Shown: positions 16,805 to 25,813, counted from the stretch's first letter. The stretch is 64,000 bases of DNA from Rhodococcus sp. UNC23MFCrub1.1 (GCF_000686025.1 NZ_JMLQ01000008.1:124001-188000), one strand, 5' to 3'. The notes: generated by a model from the sequence alone, not told the origin. Numbers and translations: made by a program.

Positions 16805-18196
16805 TCAGAGCGCCGGTCCACGCACAGCGTCGTGGGCCGGCGGATCTGTGTCGGTGGACAGCTTGTCGCGCAACGACTCCGAATTCAGCAGCATGTTCAG
16901 GACCACCGCGCACAGCGCACCCGCGCTGATGCCGGAGTGGAAGATGGTCTGGAACCAGTCGGGGAACCGGTCGTAGAGGTCCGGCGACACCGTGGGCAAC
17001 AGTCCGACGCCCACCGCGACGGCGACCACCAGGATGTTCGTGTTGTTGAACGACACCTGCGCGAGCGTGCGGACGCCACTCGCGGCCACCATGCCGAACA
17101 GTGCGATGCCCGCGCCACCGAGCACGGGAAGCGGCACACCCTCCACCACGGCACCGAGTTTCGGCAGCAACCCCAGCAGGATGAGGATGCCGCCGGCGAA
17201 CGTGGCCACATGGCGGGTCTTGACGCCCGTGATCGCCACCAGCCCCACGTTCTGCGCGAACGCCGTGTACGGGAACGTGTTGAAGATGCCACCGAGCATC
17301 GTCGACAGGCCGTCGGCGCGCAGACCGTCGGCCAGACGGCGAGGCGGAACCTTCTTGTCGACGATCTCGCCGACAGCGATGATGTCGCCCGTGGTCTCGG
17401 TCATGATGACCAGCGCGACGATGCACATGGTGATGATCGCGCTGACCTCGAACGTCGGGAATCCGAAGTGGAACGGCGTGGTCACGCCGACCCAGTCCTG
17501 TTCCCGCACACCACTGAAGTCGGTCATGCCCAGCGGGATCGCGATGACGGTGCCGGCGACGAGTCCGAGCAGGATGCTCAGTCGCTTGGCGGCCGGGGGA
17601 GCAAACCGTTCGATCAGCAGGATGATCAGCAACGTGAGTGCGCCCATCCCGATGTACTTCGGATCACCGAAGTCCTCGGATCCCGTTCCGCCGCCGAACC
17701 ATCCGGCCGCCACCGGCATCAGCGACAGGCCGATGATCAGGATGACCGTGCCCGTGACCAGAGGCGGGAACAGGTGGAGCAGCTTCGCGAACACCGGCGC
17801 CAGCGCCATCATGAACACGCCGGACGCGATCACGGAACCGTAGATGGCGGTGACGCCGTACTGCGAGCCGATGGCGATCATCGGTGTCACCGCGGCGAAG
17901 GTGCAGCCCTGCATCAGCGGTAGTCGTACCCCGAAGCGCCAGAACCCGACCGCCTGGATCAGTGTCGCGATCCCGGCGACGAACAGGTCGGCCGTGATGA
18001 GGTACGGCAGGTCGCTCGACTGCAGTTCCCCCGCAGCGACCAGCGCGCTGCCGACGATGAGAGGGACGGCGACCGCGCCCGCGTACATCGCGAGCACGTG
18101 CTGCAGGCCGACTGGAGCCAGCACCGACAGCGGGGGAATGTGGTCGACCGGATGCGTGCCCGCCCGACCGCGAGTGAACCTCGACAACGACACCAT
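16805..18196 (-). CDS. NCS2 nucleobase:cation symporter (xanthine/uracil permease family)
   Basis: This 463-residue membrane protein has about 12-14 hydrophobic segments and NCS2 landmarks. These are the QHVLAMYAG start, the PLMQGCTFAAVTPM segment (TM3), MTETTGDIIAVGEI in TM8, and NTFPYTAFAQNVGLVAITGVKTR with the QN-x-G motif of TM10. It should import xanthine, urate or uracil with protons or sodium. The purine branch is favoured by the QNVG motif, but specificity is not certain. No Shine-Dalgarno is evident. A short palindrome GACAC-a-GTGTC at 18199-18209 lies directly before the start and could be a repressor site. Confidence 0.88.
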   Translation of the reverse strand: MVSLSRFTRGRAGTHPVDHIPPLSVLAPVGLQHVLAMYAGAVAVPLIVGSALVAAGELQSSDLPYLITADLFVAGIATLIQAVGFWRFGVRLPLMQGCTFAAVTPMIAIGSQYGVTAIYGSVIASGVFMMALAPVFAKLLHLFPPLVTGTVILIIGLSLMPVAAGWFGGGTGSEDFGDPKYIGMGALTLLIILLIERFAPPAAKRLSILLGLVAGTVIAIPLGMTDFSGVREQDWVGVTTPFHFGFPTFEVSAIITMCIVALVIMTETTGDIIAVGEIVDKKVPPRRLADGLRADGLSTMLGGIFNTFPYTAFAQNVGLVAITGVKTRHVATFAGGILILLGLLPKLGAVVEGVPLPVLGGAGIALFGMVAASGVRTLAQVSFNNTNILVVAVAVGVGLLPTVSPDLYDRFPDWFQTIFHSGISAGALCAVVLNMLLNSESLRDKLSTDTDPPAHDAVRGPAL

Positions 18197-18274
18197 GGGA
18201 CACAGTGTCGGCCCTGCCCGTGTCGTTCGTCGGTCTTCTCGGTTTCCGCGCCGTTACGGCGGCACTCCGTCGGC

Positions 18275-18553
18275 TCAGAGGGTGGTGGCGGCGAAGGACA
18301 CGAAGACGACGAACAGTGCGGCGCCGCCCAGCGCGGCTCCGATCATCGCCTCGCGGCCGTTGGTGGCCGTGCCGTCCTCGTCCCGGCCGATACCGACCCA
18401 TCCGCACACCACCGCGAGGATGCCGGTGGGCACCGCGACGATGTCTCCCACGAAGGGCACGAACGCGCAGACCAGCGCGACGATGCCCGCGACCAGCGCG
18501 CTGCTGCCCGCGCCGTTGCGATACGCGGGACGTGATGACGGAGTGTCGGTCAC
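18275..18553 (-). CDS. Small DUF4190-like membrane protein
   Basis: This 92-residue protein has two hydrophobic segments: ALVAGIVALVCAFVPFVGDIVAVPTGILAVV and, at the C-terminus, GAALGGAALFVVFVSF. Between them lies the short GWVGIGRD loop. This matches the DUF4190 pattern of small actinobacterial membrane proteins with no known function. The GTG at 18553 is chosen because it follows the stop of the upstream lipoprotein gene by 13 bases; the frame is open to 18598, which would overlap that gene. Likely cotranscribed with 18567-20129. Confidence 0.6.
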   Translation of the reverse strand: MTDTPSSRPAYRNGAGSSALVAGIVALVCAFVPFVGDIVAVPTGILAVVCGWVGIGRDEDGTATNGREAMIGAALGGAALFVVFVSFAATTL

Positions 18554-18566
18554 ACCCGGAATGGTC

Positions 18567-20129
18567 TCAGGTGCTCCCCGCAGCGCCGCCACCGCCACCC
18601 GCGCCGGCCCCGGACACCGTGCCGGCGCTGCTGTTGGTCGAGGTGAACACCGAGGAGAAGACGACCCAGTTCAGCAGTGCCGGGTCCGAGGCGTGCAGTG
18701 ATCCGGACGGTGAGGCGAAGGCACGCAGCGTCGTTCCGCCGTCCGCGTCCGTGGCCGCCTCGAGGCGCTTCGTGAACGTGGAGCCGAGCCCCAGCGCGAC
18801 GATGTCGGGCAGTGCGTCGTCCAGATCGAGCGAGGAGTCGTCGTCCTTTCCCGACTGCTTCAACCCGTCACGGTAGGCCTCCCAGGGACGAGCGGCGTCG
18901 AGACCGGCAGCCGAGAATCGCGAGTAGGCGACCGTCATGACGAGGCCGGCGATCAGCAGGATCCCGCCGGGAATCGCGGCGACCAGCATGATCGGGGCCC
19001 CGGAAGCAGCGACCACGCCTGCGCCCACCATGACTGCACCGCCGAGAAGTGCCAGTCCGACCAGACCCCAGCGTGGTCCGGCCGTGCCGTGGCGCACCCA
19101 CCCGTTCGCCTCGAGGTGCGCGTCGACGACGGCCTTCGTCGCGCCGTGACCCTGCGCGAGCTTCGTGAGCGCGGCGCTGTCCACCACGTCGCCCTCGGCC
19201 TTCTCGGACAGCATGGTCCAGACGGCGTCCTGCACGTCGCCGCGTACCTTGCCGCGGTCGAGCAGTCGGACTCGGAGCGTGTCCTTGCCACGTTTCTTCG
19301 ACCCGGAACCCGGCTCGGACTCGAGAGCCACTGCGTCGGCCGCCGCGAGTGCCAGCAGCGTGGCCGGCACCGCACTCGCCTGCGCGCTCCGATGGACCAG
19401 AGCCGTGACGATCGCGGGATCGGTGGTGTGATCGGGTCGGTAGGTCGTCGGAGGCTGCGCCGACACCGTGGGCCGCGAACGGCGACGGTAGATCTGCGCC
19501 GCGCCCGCGGAGCCGACCAGCACGACGGCGAGACCGGTCCACGGGAGCCACGTCGACCCCGGCCCGGCGGCGAACTCGTCGAGCGCCGTCACCGGTGGCC
19601 CGACCAGGATGGAGGACTCCAGCCGGTCGATGCCGTTCGTCAGACTGCCCGCGACGTCACCGTCGCGCAGCGGCGGCACCAGGGCGTCCTCGATGATCGC
19701 TTCCTGCTCGTCGCGGGGAACATTGCCGTCGTCGAAGGTGGATCCGAGGAAGATCCCGGCGCGGGCCTCGTCGTCGGTACCGGGCTCGCGGTTGATCAGG
19801 ATGGCGCCGGCGACGTCCTGATCGACGTCCGCCGTCGACACCCACGCCTGCTGGAGTGCCTCCACCTGATCGAGGGTGTCGTCCGAGTCGGCGTCCAGCT
19901 CGCGGACGTACGCGACGACGTCGGCCCCGGTCTCGGCGCGCAGCGCGTCGAGTCGTTGCTCCAGCGCCTCGACGTCGGCCGGACCCAGCGAGTCCCCGGT
20001 GCGGTCGTACACGCGTTGGCCGACCGTGAGCCCGTCGAACTGTGTGTCACCGGAGCTGTCGGAGCAACCGGCGAGACCGAGCACTGCTGTCGCCGCGATG
20101 AACGCGACCGCGAACCGGAACCGTGTCAT
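18567..20129 (-). CDS. TPM-domain lipoprotein, membrane-anchored
   Basis: This 520-residue protein has a lipoprotein signal: FAVAFIAATAVLGLAGC, with lipobox LAGC, and Cys21 predicted to be lipidated. Residues about 35-185 form a TPM domain (VYDRTGDSLGPADVEALEQR, AGIFLGSTFDDGNVP). TM helices follow at about 200 (STWLPWTGLAVVLVGSAG) and as a pair at about 365-410. A cytoplasmic region lies between them, and the tail is a Gly/Ala run. Bacterial TPM proteins include acid phosphatase-like and photosystem repair-related members; a role in envelope maintenance is only a guess. The layout is typical of Rhodococcus and Nocardia proteins of unknown function. Confidence 0.75.
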   Translation of the reverse strand: MTRFRFAVAFIAATAVLGLAGCSDSSGDTQFDGLTVGQRVYDRTGDSLGPADVEALEQRLDALRAETGADVVAYVRELDADSDDTLDQVEALQQAWVSTADVDQDVAGAILINREPGTDDEARAGIFLGSTFDDGNVPRDEQEAIIEDALVPPLRDGDVAGSLTNGIDRLESSILVGPPVTALDEFAAGPGSTWLPWTGLAVVLVGSAGAAQIYRRRSRPTVSAQPPTTYRPDHTTDPAIVTALVHRSAQASAVPATLLALAAADAVALESEPGSGSKKRGKDTLRVRLLDRGKVRGDVQDAVWTMLSEKAEGDVVDSAALTKLAQGHGATKAVVDAHLEANGWVRHGTAGPRWGLVGLALLGGAVMVGAGVVAASGAPIMLVAAIPGGILLIAGLVMTVAYSRFSAAGLDAARPWEAYRDGLKQSGKDDDSSLDLDDALPDIVALGLGSTFTKRLEAATDADGGTTLRAFASPSGSLHASDPALLNWVVFSSVFTSTNSSAGTVSGAGAGGGGGAAGST

Positions 20130-20180
20130 GCCGTCATGATAGGCAGACTCGACGGTCCGGTATCGCGTGTCGCGTGTGGG

Positions 20181-22454
20181 TCAGCGGTTGTCGACGGCCT
20201 CGGCCAGCTCGCGCAGGCGCGGCAGCGCGCGGTCCGTCAGCAGCTGCTCGCGGGTGTCGGCCGAGACGGCCATGCTGTCCTTCCAGAGGGAGCGACCCGC
20301 CATCGCGCCGCTGGCGCCGTTCGCCACGGCGGTGCGCACCTGCTCGATGAACGTCTCGTGATCCACACCGGCGGACAGGACGGCCCACGGCACGCCGTTC
20401 GCGGCGGCGGTCACGGCGGCACAGGCTTCGGCCGATCCGGGGTACTGCAGCTTGAGCACCTTGGCACCGCACTCGACGGAGATGCGGGCGGACTCGGCCA
20501 CGAGGGACGGGAAGCGCTCCGCGTAGTCGACGGCCGATTCGCCCTCGAGCCGGTACGTGAGGATCTCGACGATCAGCAGCAGACCCTCGGCCGAGCACGC
20601 CTTCACCAGTTCGGCGATCTCCTGGCCGACCCGCGAGTCCGCCGTCTGACGGTCGGGGCGCATGTACCACAACATCTTCGCGACATCGCCGCCCAGATCG
20701 CGCACCACGCGCGGGGTGACGCCGTCGACGAAGCGGGTGAACTTCAGGCCGTCCACGGTCTCGAATCCCGAGGCGTCCATCCCGACCACGAGCGCGGTGT
20801 CCCGCGACAACGTGCCTTCGTCGACGACGCGGGGGAGCGCCACCTCCGGGTCGAGCAGGATGGCGGGAGCGTGGTTGCCGAGGTACTTCACGAGATCGCC
20901 CTTGGCATCGGCGAGTTGATCCTTCGAGATGGAGTCCGGACCGTCCGGGGCGTCGTTCATGACGGCCTTCATGCCGTTGCGCTGGTCGCCGGCCACGATC
21001 AGCATGTTGCCGTTCGCAGTGGAGATGGCGGCCATGCCGCGTCGTTCCAGTGTGGTGAGGTCGTTCATGTCGGAGCTCCTGTCGGTGGTGCAAGGTGGGG
21101 TTCGGTCGCTCGAGTCGAGCAGTCTGGAGGCGAACAGGGCTGCGCCGTAGGCGGTGTCCTGTGTTCGGCCGGAGGTGGTGATGTCGGGCAGGACGGCGGC
21201 GCGGGCGTCGCGGACGCAGGCCATGCTCGCCCAGCCACCGGTGAGGATGCTGCGCCGTGCGGGCGGGACCTCACGGTCGAGCGCGGCGACCAGCAGGGCC
21301 ACCTCGTCGTTCCCGTGGAGCAGCACGGCGCGGAAGAGTTCGGCGGCGTCCACCCCGTCGGTCCGGATGGTCAGTGCGAGCACACCGTCGTCGTTGCGTG
21401 CACCGGAGACGGTGACACCACCCTCGGCGACGGATCCCGCGGACGGTAGTGCCTGCACGCGCTGGTCCAGCCCGTCCCGCCCGGCGCGATCGGTGATGTC
21501 GCACAACTGCAGCGCGCGGCGCATGAGCAGTCCCGACTTCACACCGGCCACCAGCACGTACTTGCCGGGCACGACGTGGCGGACCGAGTTGATCAGGTGC
21601 TCGGCCAGTCGCGCGCGACTGGCCGCGGACGGTGGCGTGTCCAGGACGCGCAACAACACCTCCGCGGTACCCATCGAGACGAGGTAGGTGTCGTCGGCGA
21701 TGTCGCCGCCGGACACCGCGGACACGAGGTGGTCGTGGCCCGCGACCGTGAGGGCGGCCCCGCGTACGAGCTCGGGAAGCCATGGCGCCGAGGCGAATCC
21801 GAGTGCGGTGCCGGCAGCGACGAGCGGCGGGAGGAAGGTGTCGTCGACACCGAGGTGCGCCAGCATGTCCCGCCAGGGGGCGCCGGTGTCCTGGTCGAGC
21901 AGCCCCGTTCGCGACGCCAGCGAGTACTCGCTGACAGCCCGTCCGCCGAGAGCGGCGACGACGAACGCGGGCAGATCCAGCCATCGGAGTCCGGTGAGGT
22001 CCAGTCCGCCGGACTGCAGATGCAGGATCTTCGCGACCGAGACCTGCACCCCGAGAGGGATTCCCGTGGTCGCTGCGAACGCGGCCCGCAGCGGCCCGGG
22101 CAGGGCGGCGACCTGCTCCCCGCCGCGCGGGTCGAACCACGCGAACGACGGCGCCACGACCTCCAGCCCTGCGTCGACGAGGAAGCCCGTCTCGCCCATG
22201 CCCGAGACGGCGACGGCATCGAGCCGGGCGTTCGGATCACCGGTGACGTCCGGCAGTCGGCGCGCGACGATCTCCACCAGGTGACGCACGGTGTCGAGGA
22301 GATCGTCCGCCGCCATGTCGGTGGTACCGCCGGCCCCGTGCGTCCAGGGAGTGGCGAGTTGCTCGATCAGGACCTCGGAACCCGAGGAGTCGCTGACGAG
22401 GATCTTGATTCCGGTGCTGCCGAGGTCGAGACCGGCGACGAGGGACATGCTCAC
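20181..22454 (-). CDS. FGGY carbohydrate kinase fused to YihT/LacD-type aldolase
   Basis: A single 757-residue open frame covers two complete enzymes. Residues 1-450 are an FGGY-type sugar kinase (GLDLGSTGIKILVSD phosphate-1 motif, AVSGMGETGF, VAGHDHLVSAVSGG, GGWASM near the end of domain II). From Met463 (21068) begins a class I aldolase of the YihT/LacD family, about 295 residues. It has VAGDQRNGMKAVM, a Schiff-base Lys candidate in KVLKLQYPG, and PWAVLSAGVDHETF followed by GASGAMAGRSLW. There is no stop in the 13-residue linker, yet AGGAG sits 7 bases before the internal ATG, so the aldolase may also be made separately. The GTG at 22454 overlaps the LacI stop; ATG 22448 is an alternative. 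It probably phosphorylates a ketose and then cleaves it. Confidence 0.8.
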   Translation of the reverse strand: MSMSLVAGLDLGSTGIKILVSDSSGSEVLIEQLATPWTHGAGGTTDMAADDLLDTVRHLVEIVARRLPDVTGDPNARLDAVAVSGMGETGFLVDAGLEVVAPSFAWFDPRGGEQVAALPGPLRAAFAATTGIPLGVQVSVAKILHLQSGGLDLTGLRWLDLPAFVVAALGGRAVSEYSLASRTGLLDQDTGAPWRDMLAHLGVDDTFLPPLVAAGTALGFASAPWLPELVRGAALTVAGHDHLVSAVSGGDIADDTYLVSMGTAEVLLRVLDTPPSAASRARLAEHLINSVRHVVPGKYVLVAGVKSGLLMRRALQLCDITDRAGRDGLDQRVQALPSAGSVAEGGVTVSGARNDDGVLALTIRTDGVDAAELFRAVLLHGNDEVALLVAALDREVPPARRSILTGGWASMACVRDARAAVLPDITTSGRTQDTAYGAALFASRLLDSSDRTPPCTTDRSSDMNDLTTLERRGMAAISTANGNMLIVAGDQRNGMKAVMNDAPDGPDSISKDQLADAKGDLVKYLGNHAPAILLDPEVALPRVVDEGTLSRDTALVVGMDASGFETVDGLKFTRFVDGVTPRVVRDLGGDVAKMLWYMRPDRQTADSRVGQEIAELVKACSAEGLLLIVEILTYRLEGESAVDYAERFPSLVAESARISVECGAKVLKLQYPGSAEACAAVTAAANGVPWAVLSAGVDHETFIEQVRTAVANGASGAMAGRSLWKDSMAVSADTREQLLTDRALPRLRELAEAVDNR

Positions 22455-23482
22455 GGGCGGTACCGCTTTCCAGCGCTGGGGGACTGTCGATTCGGGGGAG
22501 CGAGATGCGAGCTGCGCTCGACGAGAGTCGTGTCGGCGAGGCCGGCCACGGCGTCGAGGGTGGGATCGTCGAAGCGCAGCAGCAGACGGTCGAACGCCGC
22601 GGCTCCGATCTCGTACGGGTTCTGGTCGATGCAGGTGACGGGCGGATCGACGGCGTCGGCGAGAGCGAAGCTGCCGAACGACACCATGGCCACGTCCGTG
22701 CGGTGGATCTCGTGCAGGACCGACACGACGGCACTGGCGTGGCGGGCGTTGGAGACGAACAGCGCCGTGGGGGGTTCAGGGAGGGCGAGCAGGTCGAGCA
22801 CCACCGGGCGCACCGCGTCCGGTGACGGCGCCACTTCGGGAATGCCGTCGCCCGGGGCGCTGAGACCGTGCTCGGTGAGGACGTCGACGTACGCGTCGCG
22901 TCGACGTTGCGCCGTCTGCAGTCGCGCATCGTGACCGACGAGGGCGATCCGCCGGTGCCCCGCGTCGACCAGCACCCGGACGGCGCGTCGAGCCGCCGAG
23001 TAGTCGTCGACGGTGACGGAGTCGAAACCCGGGATCGAGCGGTCGACGGTCACCACCGGCAGGGTGTGGCGGCGCGGGGTGAGGAACGACGAGTGATCGC
23101 CGACGGGGGCGAGCACGATGCCGCGCACGTGTTGACCGGCGAGGCGGGTGAGTTGCGACAGTTCGCGCTCGGGATCGAACCCGGTGCTGCCGACCATGAC
23201 TCCCATGCCGCGATCGAGCGCACGCTCCTCGATCGCGCGTACCAGGGAGGCGAAGAAGATGTCGTCGATGGAGTCGACCACGATGCCGATGGTGGTGCCG
23301 GATCCGGACTTCAGTGATCGTGCGGCGGAGTTGGGAACGTAGTTCAGTTCCGCCACCGCCGCTTCGACGCGCTCGCGCAGCTCGGGGAGCACCGTGTCGA
23401 CACCGTTGACCACGCGCGAGACAGTCTTGAAGCTGACGCCTGCCAGTGCGGCGACGTCCTTGATGCTGGCGCGGTGGGTCAC
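22451..23482 (-). CDS. LacI family transcriptional regulator (1)
   Basis: This 343-residue repressor has the LacI helix-turn-helix ASIKDVAALAGVSFKTVSRVVNG and hinge helix YVPNSAARSLKSG. The effector domain of periplasmic-binding-protein fold runs from about residue 60 (GIVVDSIDDIFFASLVRAIEERA to the C-terminus). The GTG at 23482 gives a normal N-terminus; an ATG at 23521 would add 13 residues. A perfect palindrome typical of LacI operators lies at 23529-23542, just upstream and between this gene and the divergent kinase-phosphatase. The kinase-aldolase gene starts within its stop codon, so regulator and enzyme share an mRNA. The effector is probably a sugar phosphate or polyol of this locus. 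Confidence 0.9.
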   Translation of the reverse strand: MTHRASIKDVAALAGVSFKTVSRVVNGVDTVLPELRERVEAAVAELNYVPNSAARSLKSGSGTTIGIVVDSIDDIFFASLVRAIEERALDRGMGVMVGSTGFDPERELSQLTRLAGQHVRGIVLAPVGDHSSFLTPRRHTLPVVTVDRSIPGFDSVTVDDYSAARRAVRVLVDAGHRRIALVGHDARLQTAQRRRDAYVDVLTEHGLSAPGDGIPEVAPSPDAVRPVVLDLLALPEPPTALFVSNARHASAVVSVLHEIHRTDVAMVSFGSFALADAVDPPVTCIDQNPYEIGAAAFDRLLLRFDDPTLDAVAGLADTTLVERSSHLAPPNRQSPSAGKRYRP

Positions 23483-23520
23483 GGGAGAACTCTCGATCGA
23501 GGGTGGGTGACGGTCCGGCA

Positions 23521-23550
23521 TTGCTGCGAGACAACGTTGTCTTCTATGAT
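23521..23550 (+). promoter_or_regulatory. Promoter with LacI operator in the spacer
   Basis: On the plus strand, TTGCTG (23521-23526) and TATGAT (23545-23550) form -35 and -10 boxes 18 bases apart. The perfect 14-bp palindrome AGACAACGTTGTCT (23529-23542), with the central CG typical of LacI sites, fills the spacer. A repressor bound there would block the polymerase. Transcription would start near 23557, giving a short leader before the GTG at 23603. The probable binder is the LacI protein of 22451-23482. Confidence 0.6.
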
Positions 23551-23602
23551 CGTCATCGTGCACACCTCCTGTCAAGAGATTGCGTGGAAAAGCGGCCCGC
23601 AC

Positions 23603-24775
23603 GTGGTGATCGCCGGGGTCGCCGGCAGTGGCAAGTCGACCCTCGGAGCAGCGGTCGCCCGTGATCTCGCAGCGCCGTTGCTCGACCTCGACACCCTGAC
23701 GGCGCCGCTGCTCGACGTGCTGAGTCCGCTGCTGGGCAGTGGACACTGGAACGACTCCGGCGACGCGGCGCCCCTGATCCGTGCCGGTCGATATGCCGTG
23801 ATGCGTTCCGTCGCAGAAGAACTGACGTCGGTGGGCGTGCGGTCCGTGATGGTCGCGCCGTTCACCCGCGAACTGCAGGGTGGTGACGAGTGGGCGGCTC
23901 TTCTCGAGTCCGTGGCCCCTGCGCCGGTGGTCGTCGTCCATGTCGACGGCAGCGAGGCGTTGCTCGCCCGGCGCCGCGCGGACCGCGGTCTGGACCGGGA
24001 TCGCCACCGCGCCGACACGCCGCACTCGAGCCCCACGGTCCCGCATCTGCGCGTCGACGCGTCTCTGACCACCGCGCAGCAACTGTTCCGTGTCCGCCGG
24101 GCGCTGGGACTGGTGTCCCCGCCCGCGGACCGGGGGGGTGTCGTCGGGCGGACGTTCGACGCGATGCTGTTCGACCTCGACGGCACTCTCGTCGACTCCA
24201 CGGCGGCCGTCGCGCGGTGCTGGGCCCAGGTCGGCGACGAGTACGGATTCGCGGTCGCGGACATCGCGCACGGAATGACGGCGGCGGAGTCGATGGCGCT
24301 GCTTCTCGGCGACGTGGAGGGGCCGGCAGCGGCGCTGCGGCTCGGTGATCTGGAGACCCGCGACGTGGCCGACGTGGTCCCCACTCCCGGTGCGCTGGAG
24401 TTGTTCTCGGCACTGCCCGCCTCGCGGGTGGCGATCGTGACGTCGGGTGCACCGCCCGTGGCGCACGCCCGTCTCGCAGCGGCGGGTCTGGCCGCACCCA
24501 CCGCGATGGTGACCTCTGCGGACGTGGCACACGGCAAGCCGGACCCGGAGCCCTATCTCCTCGCGGCGCGCACGCTCGGGATCGATCCGAGCCGCTGCCT
24601 GGTCGTCGAGGACGCGCCCGCCGGAGTGCGATCGGCACGGGCCGCGGGCTGCACGGTGATCGGTGTGGGAGGCACGCACGACCGAGCCGACCTGGACGCG
24701 GACCTGCAGGTCGACACCCTGGATCAGCTGACGGTCACCCTCGCCGAGGGAGGCGTCACCGTGTCACTGCGGTGA
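23603..24775 (+). CDS. Fused P-loop kinase and HAD phosphatase
   Basis: This 390-residue two-domain protein has at residues 1-165 a small P-loop kinase with Walker A GVAGSGKST at residues 4-12, the layout of gluconate or shikimate-type kinases. From about residue 187 a HAD phosphatase follows: motif I MLFDLDGTLVDST, motif II VAIVTSGA, the Lys in HGKPDPEPYLLAA, and motif III LVVEDAPAGVRSA, as in beta-phosphoglucomutase and sugar-phosphatase relatives. The GTG at 23603 is chosen because the promoter's -10 box covers an earlier ATG (23546) and GGAAAAG lies about 11 bases before it. Kinase and phosphatase in one chain is uncommon. The 3' end overlaps the convergent LacI gene by 12 bases. Confidence 0.75.
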   Translation: MVIAGVAGSGKSTLGAAVARDLAAPLLDLDTLTAPLLDVLSPLLGSGHWNDSGDAAPLIRAGRYAVMRSVAEELTSVGVRSVMVAPFTRELQGGDEWAALLESVAPAPVVVVHVDGSEALLARRRADRGLDRDRHRADTPHSSPTVPHLRVDASLTTAQQLFRVRRALGLVSPPADRGGVVGRTFDAMLFDLDGTLVDSTAAVARCWAQVGDEYGFAVADIAHGMTAAESMALLLGDVEGPAAALRLGDLETRDVADVVPTPGALELFSALPASRVAIVTSGAPPVAHARLAAAGLAAPTAMVTSADVAHGKPDPEPYLLAARTLGIDPSRCLVVEDAPAGVRSARAAGCTVIGVGGTHDRADLDADLQVDTLDQLTVTLAEGGVTVSLR

Positions 24776-25774
24776 CGCGGCGCCGTCGGGGAGCGTGCAC
24801 GATTCCCTCTCGATCAGCTCGACTCCGAGCACGTTGCGGCGGCGGTAACGCCGGCGCGGGTTCTCGATGCGTCCGAGAATGCGATCGATCGCTTGGAGCC
24901 CGAGTTCGGCTGGGTTCTGGTCGATCACGGTGACGGGCGGGCACAGAGCGTCGGCCAGCGGGAAGTCGCCGAAGCCGACGTACGCGGGGCGCGTCGCTCC
25001 GCGCTTCTGCAGTTCGGGCACGCACGCCATCGCGGTGCGGGCGTTGGACAGGAACAGCGCCGTGGGCGGCGCGGAGGAGTCGAGCAGTGTGCGCATCGCC
25101 TCCCGTGCCTGATCGCGGCCGAGGACTCCGGTGACGACCAACGTGTCGTCGTACTCGATCCCGTTGCTCTCCAGCGCGTCTCGATACCCGGAGAGGCGGT
25201 TGAACGCGGTGCTGATGGAGATGTCGTCGCCGACCAGAGCGATGCGCCGGTGGCCCCGATCGAGAAGATGGGTGGTGGCCGTCCAGGCACCGCCGTGATC
25301 GTCGTCGACGAACGTGTCGGCGGTGAGCCCGGAGGGCGCGCGGTCCACGAACACGGTGGGGGTGCGCTCGGCCCACCGCTTGAGATAGGCGTGGTCGGTA
25401 CCGATGGGCGCGATCACCAGGCCGCTGAGTTGTCTGCGCAGGAGCGATTCCACCAGTGAGCTCTCGAGGGACGCGTCGTGACCGAGGCTGGTCATGATGA
25501 CGGCCATGTCGTGCAGCCGGGCTCGGTTCTCCACCGCACGCGCGATCGACGCGAAGAAGGGATCGTCGATGTCCGGGACGGCGACCCCGATGGCACCGGT
25601 GTGGCCGGCGCGGAACGACGTCGCGATGGTGTTGGGAACGTAGTTCAACGATTCGAGCGCCGCGTTGACCCGAGCGCGAGTCTCGGGATCGACGTGCGGA
25701 TCGTCGTTGTAGACACGGGACACCGTCTTCGCGCTGACGTTGGCCAGTGTCGCGACATCCTGCATCGTGGTCAT
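24764..25774 (-). CDS. LacI family transcriptional regulator (2)
   Basis: This 336-residue LacI repressor has the helix-turn-helix TMQDVATLANVSAKTVSRVYND, hinge YVPNTIATSFRAG and a full effector-binding domain (GVAVPDIDDPFFASIARAVE, then DLLD-type dimerisation segments). It resembles the other LacI of the locus: both end with a P-P-V-T-x-I-D-Q-N-P-x-E-x-G pattern, so they are probably paralogues. It lies 39 bases after the SDR gene on the same strand and is likely cotranscribed with it. The three operator-like palindromes at 26600-26786, upstream of the SDR and the ABC operon, are its most likely targets. Confidence 0.9.
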   Translation of the reverse strand: MTTMQDVATLANVSAKTVSRVYNDDPHVDPETRARVNAALESLNYVPNTIATSFRAGHTGAIGVAVPDIDDPFFASIARAVENRARLHDMAVIMTSLGHDASLESSLVESLLRRQLSGLVIAPIGTDHAYLKRWAERTPTVFVDRAPSGLTADTFVDDDHGGAWTATTHLLDRGHRRIALVGDDISISTAFNRLSGYRDALESNGIEYDDTLVVTGVLGRDQAREAMRTLLDSSAPPTALFLSNARTAMACVPELQKRGATRPAYVGFGDFPLADALCPPVTVIDQNPAELGLQAIDRILGRIENPRRRYRRRNVLGVELIERESCTLPDGAASPQ

Positions 25775-25813
25775 CGGGCCACCTTCTCGTACGTGCCGGG
25801 ACAGTATGACGGG

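Noticed and set aside
23546..23602. Earlier starts (ATG 23546, GTG 23558) for the kinase-phosphatase fusion
   Set aside because: ATG 23546 falls in the probable -10 box. GTG 23558 would need a leaderless mRNA and adds residues before a P-loop that normally starts near the N-terminus; it remains possible.
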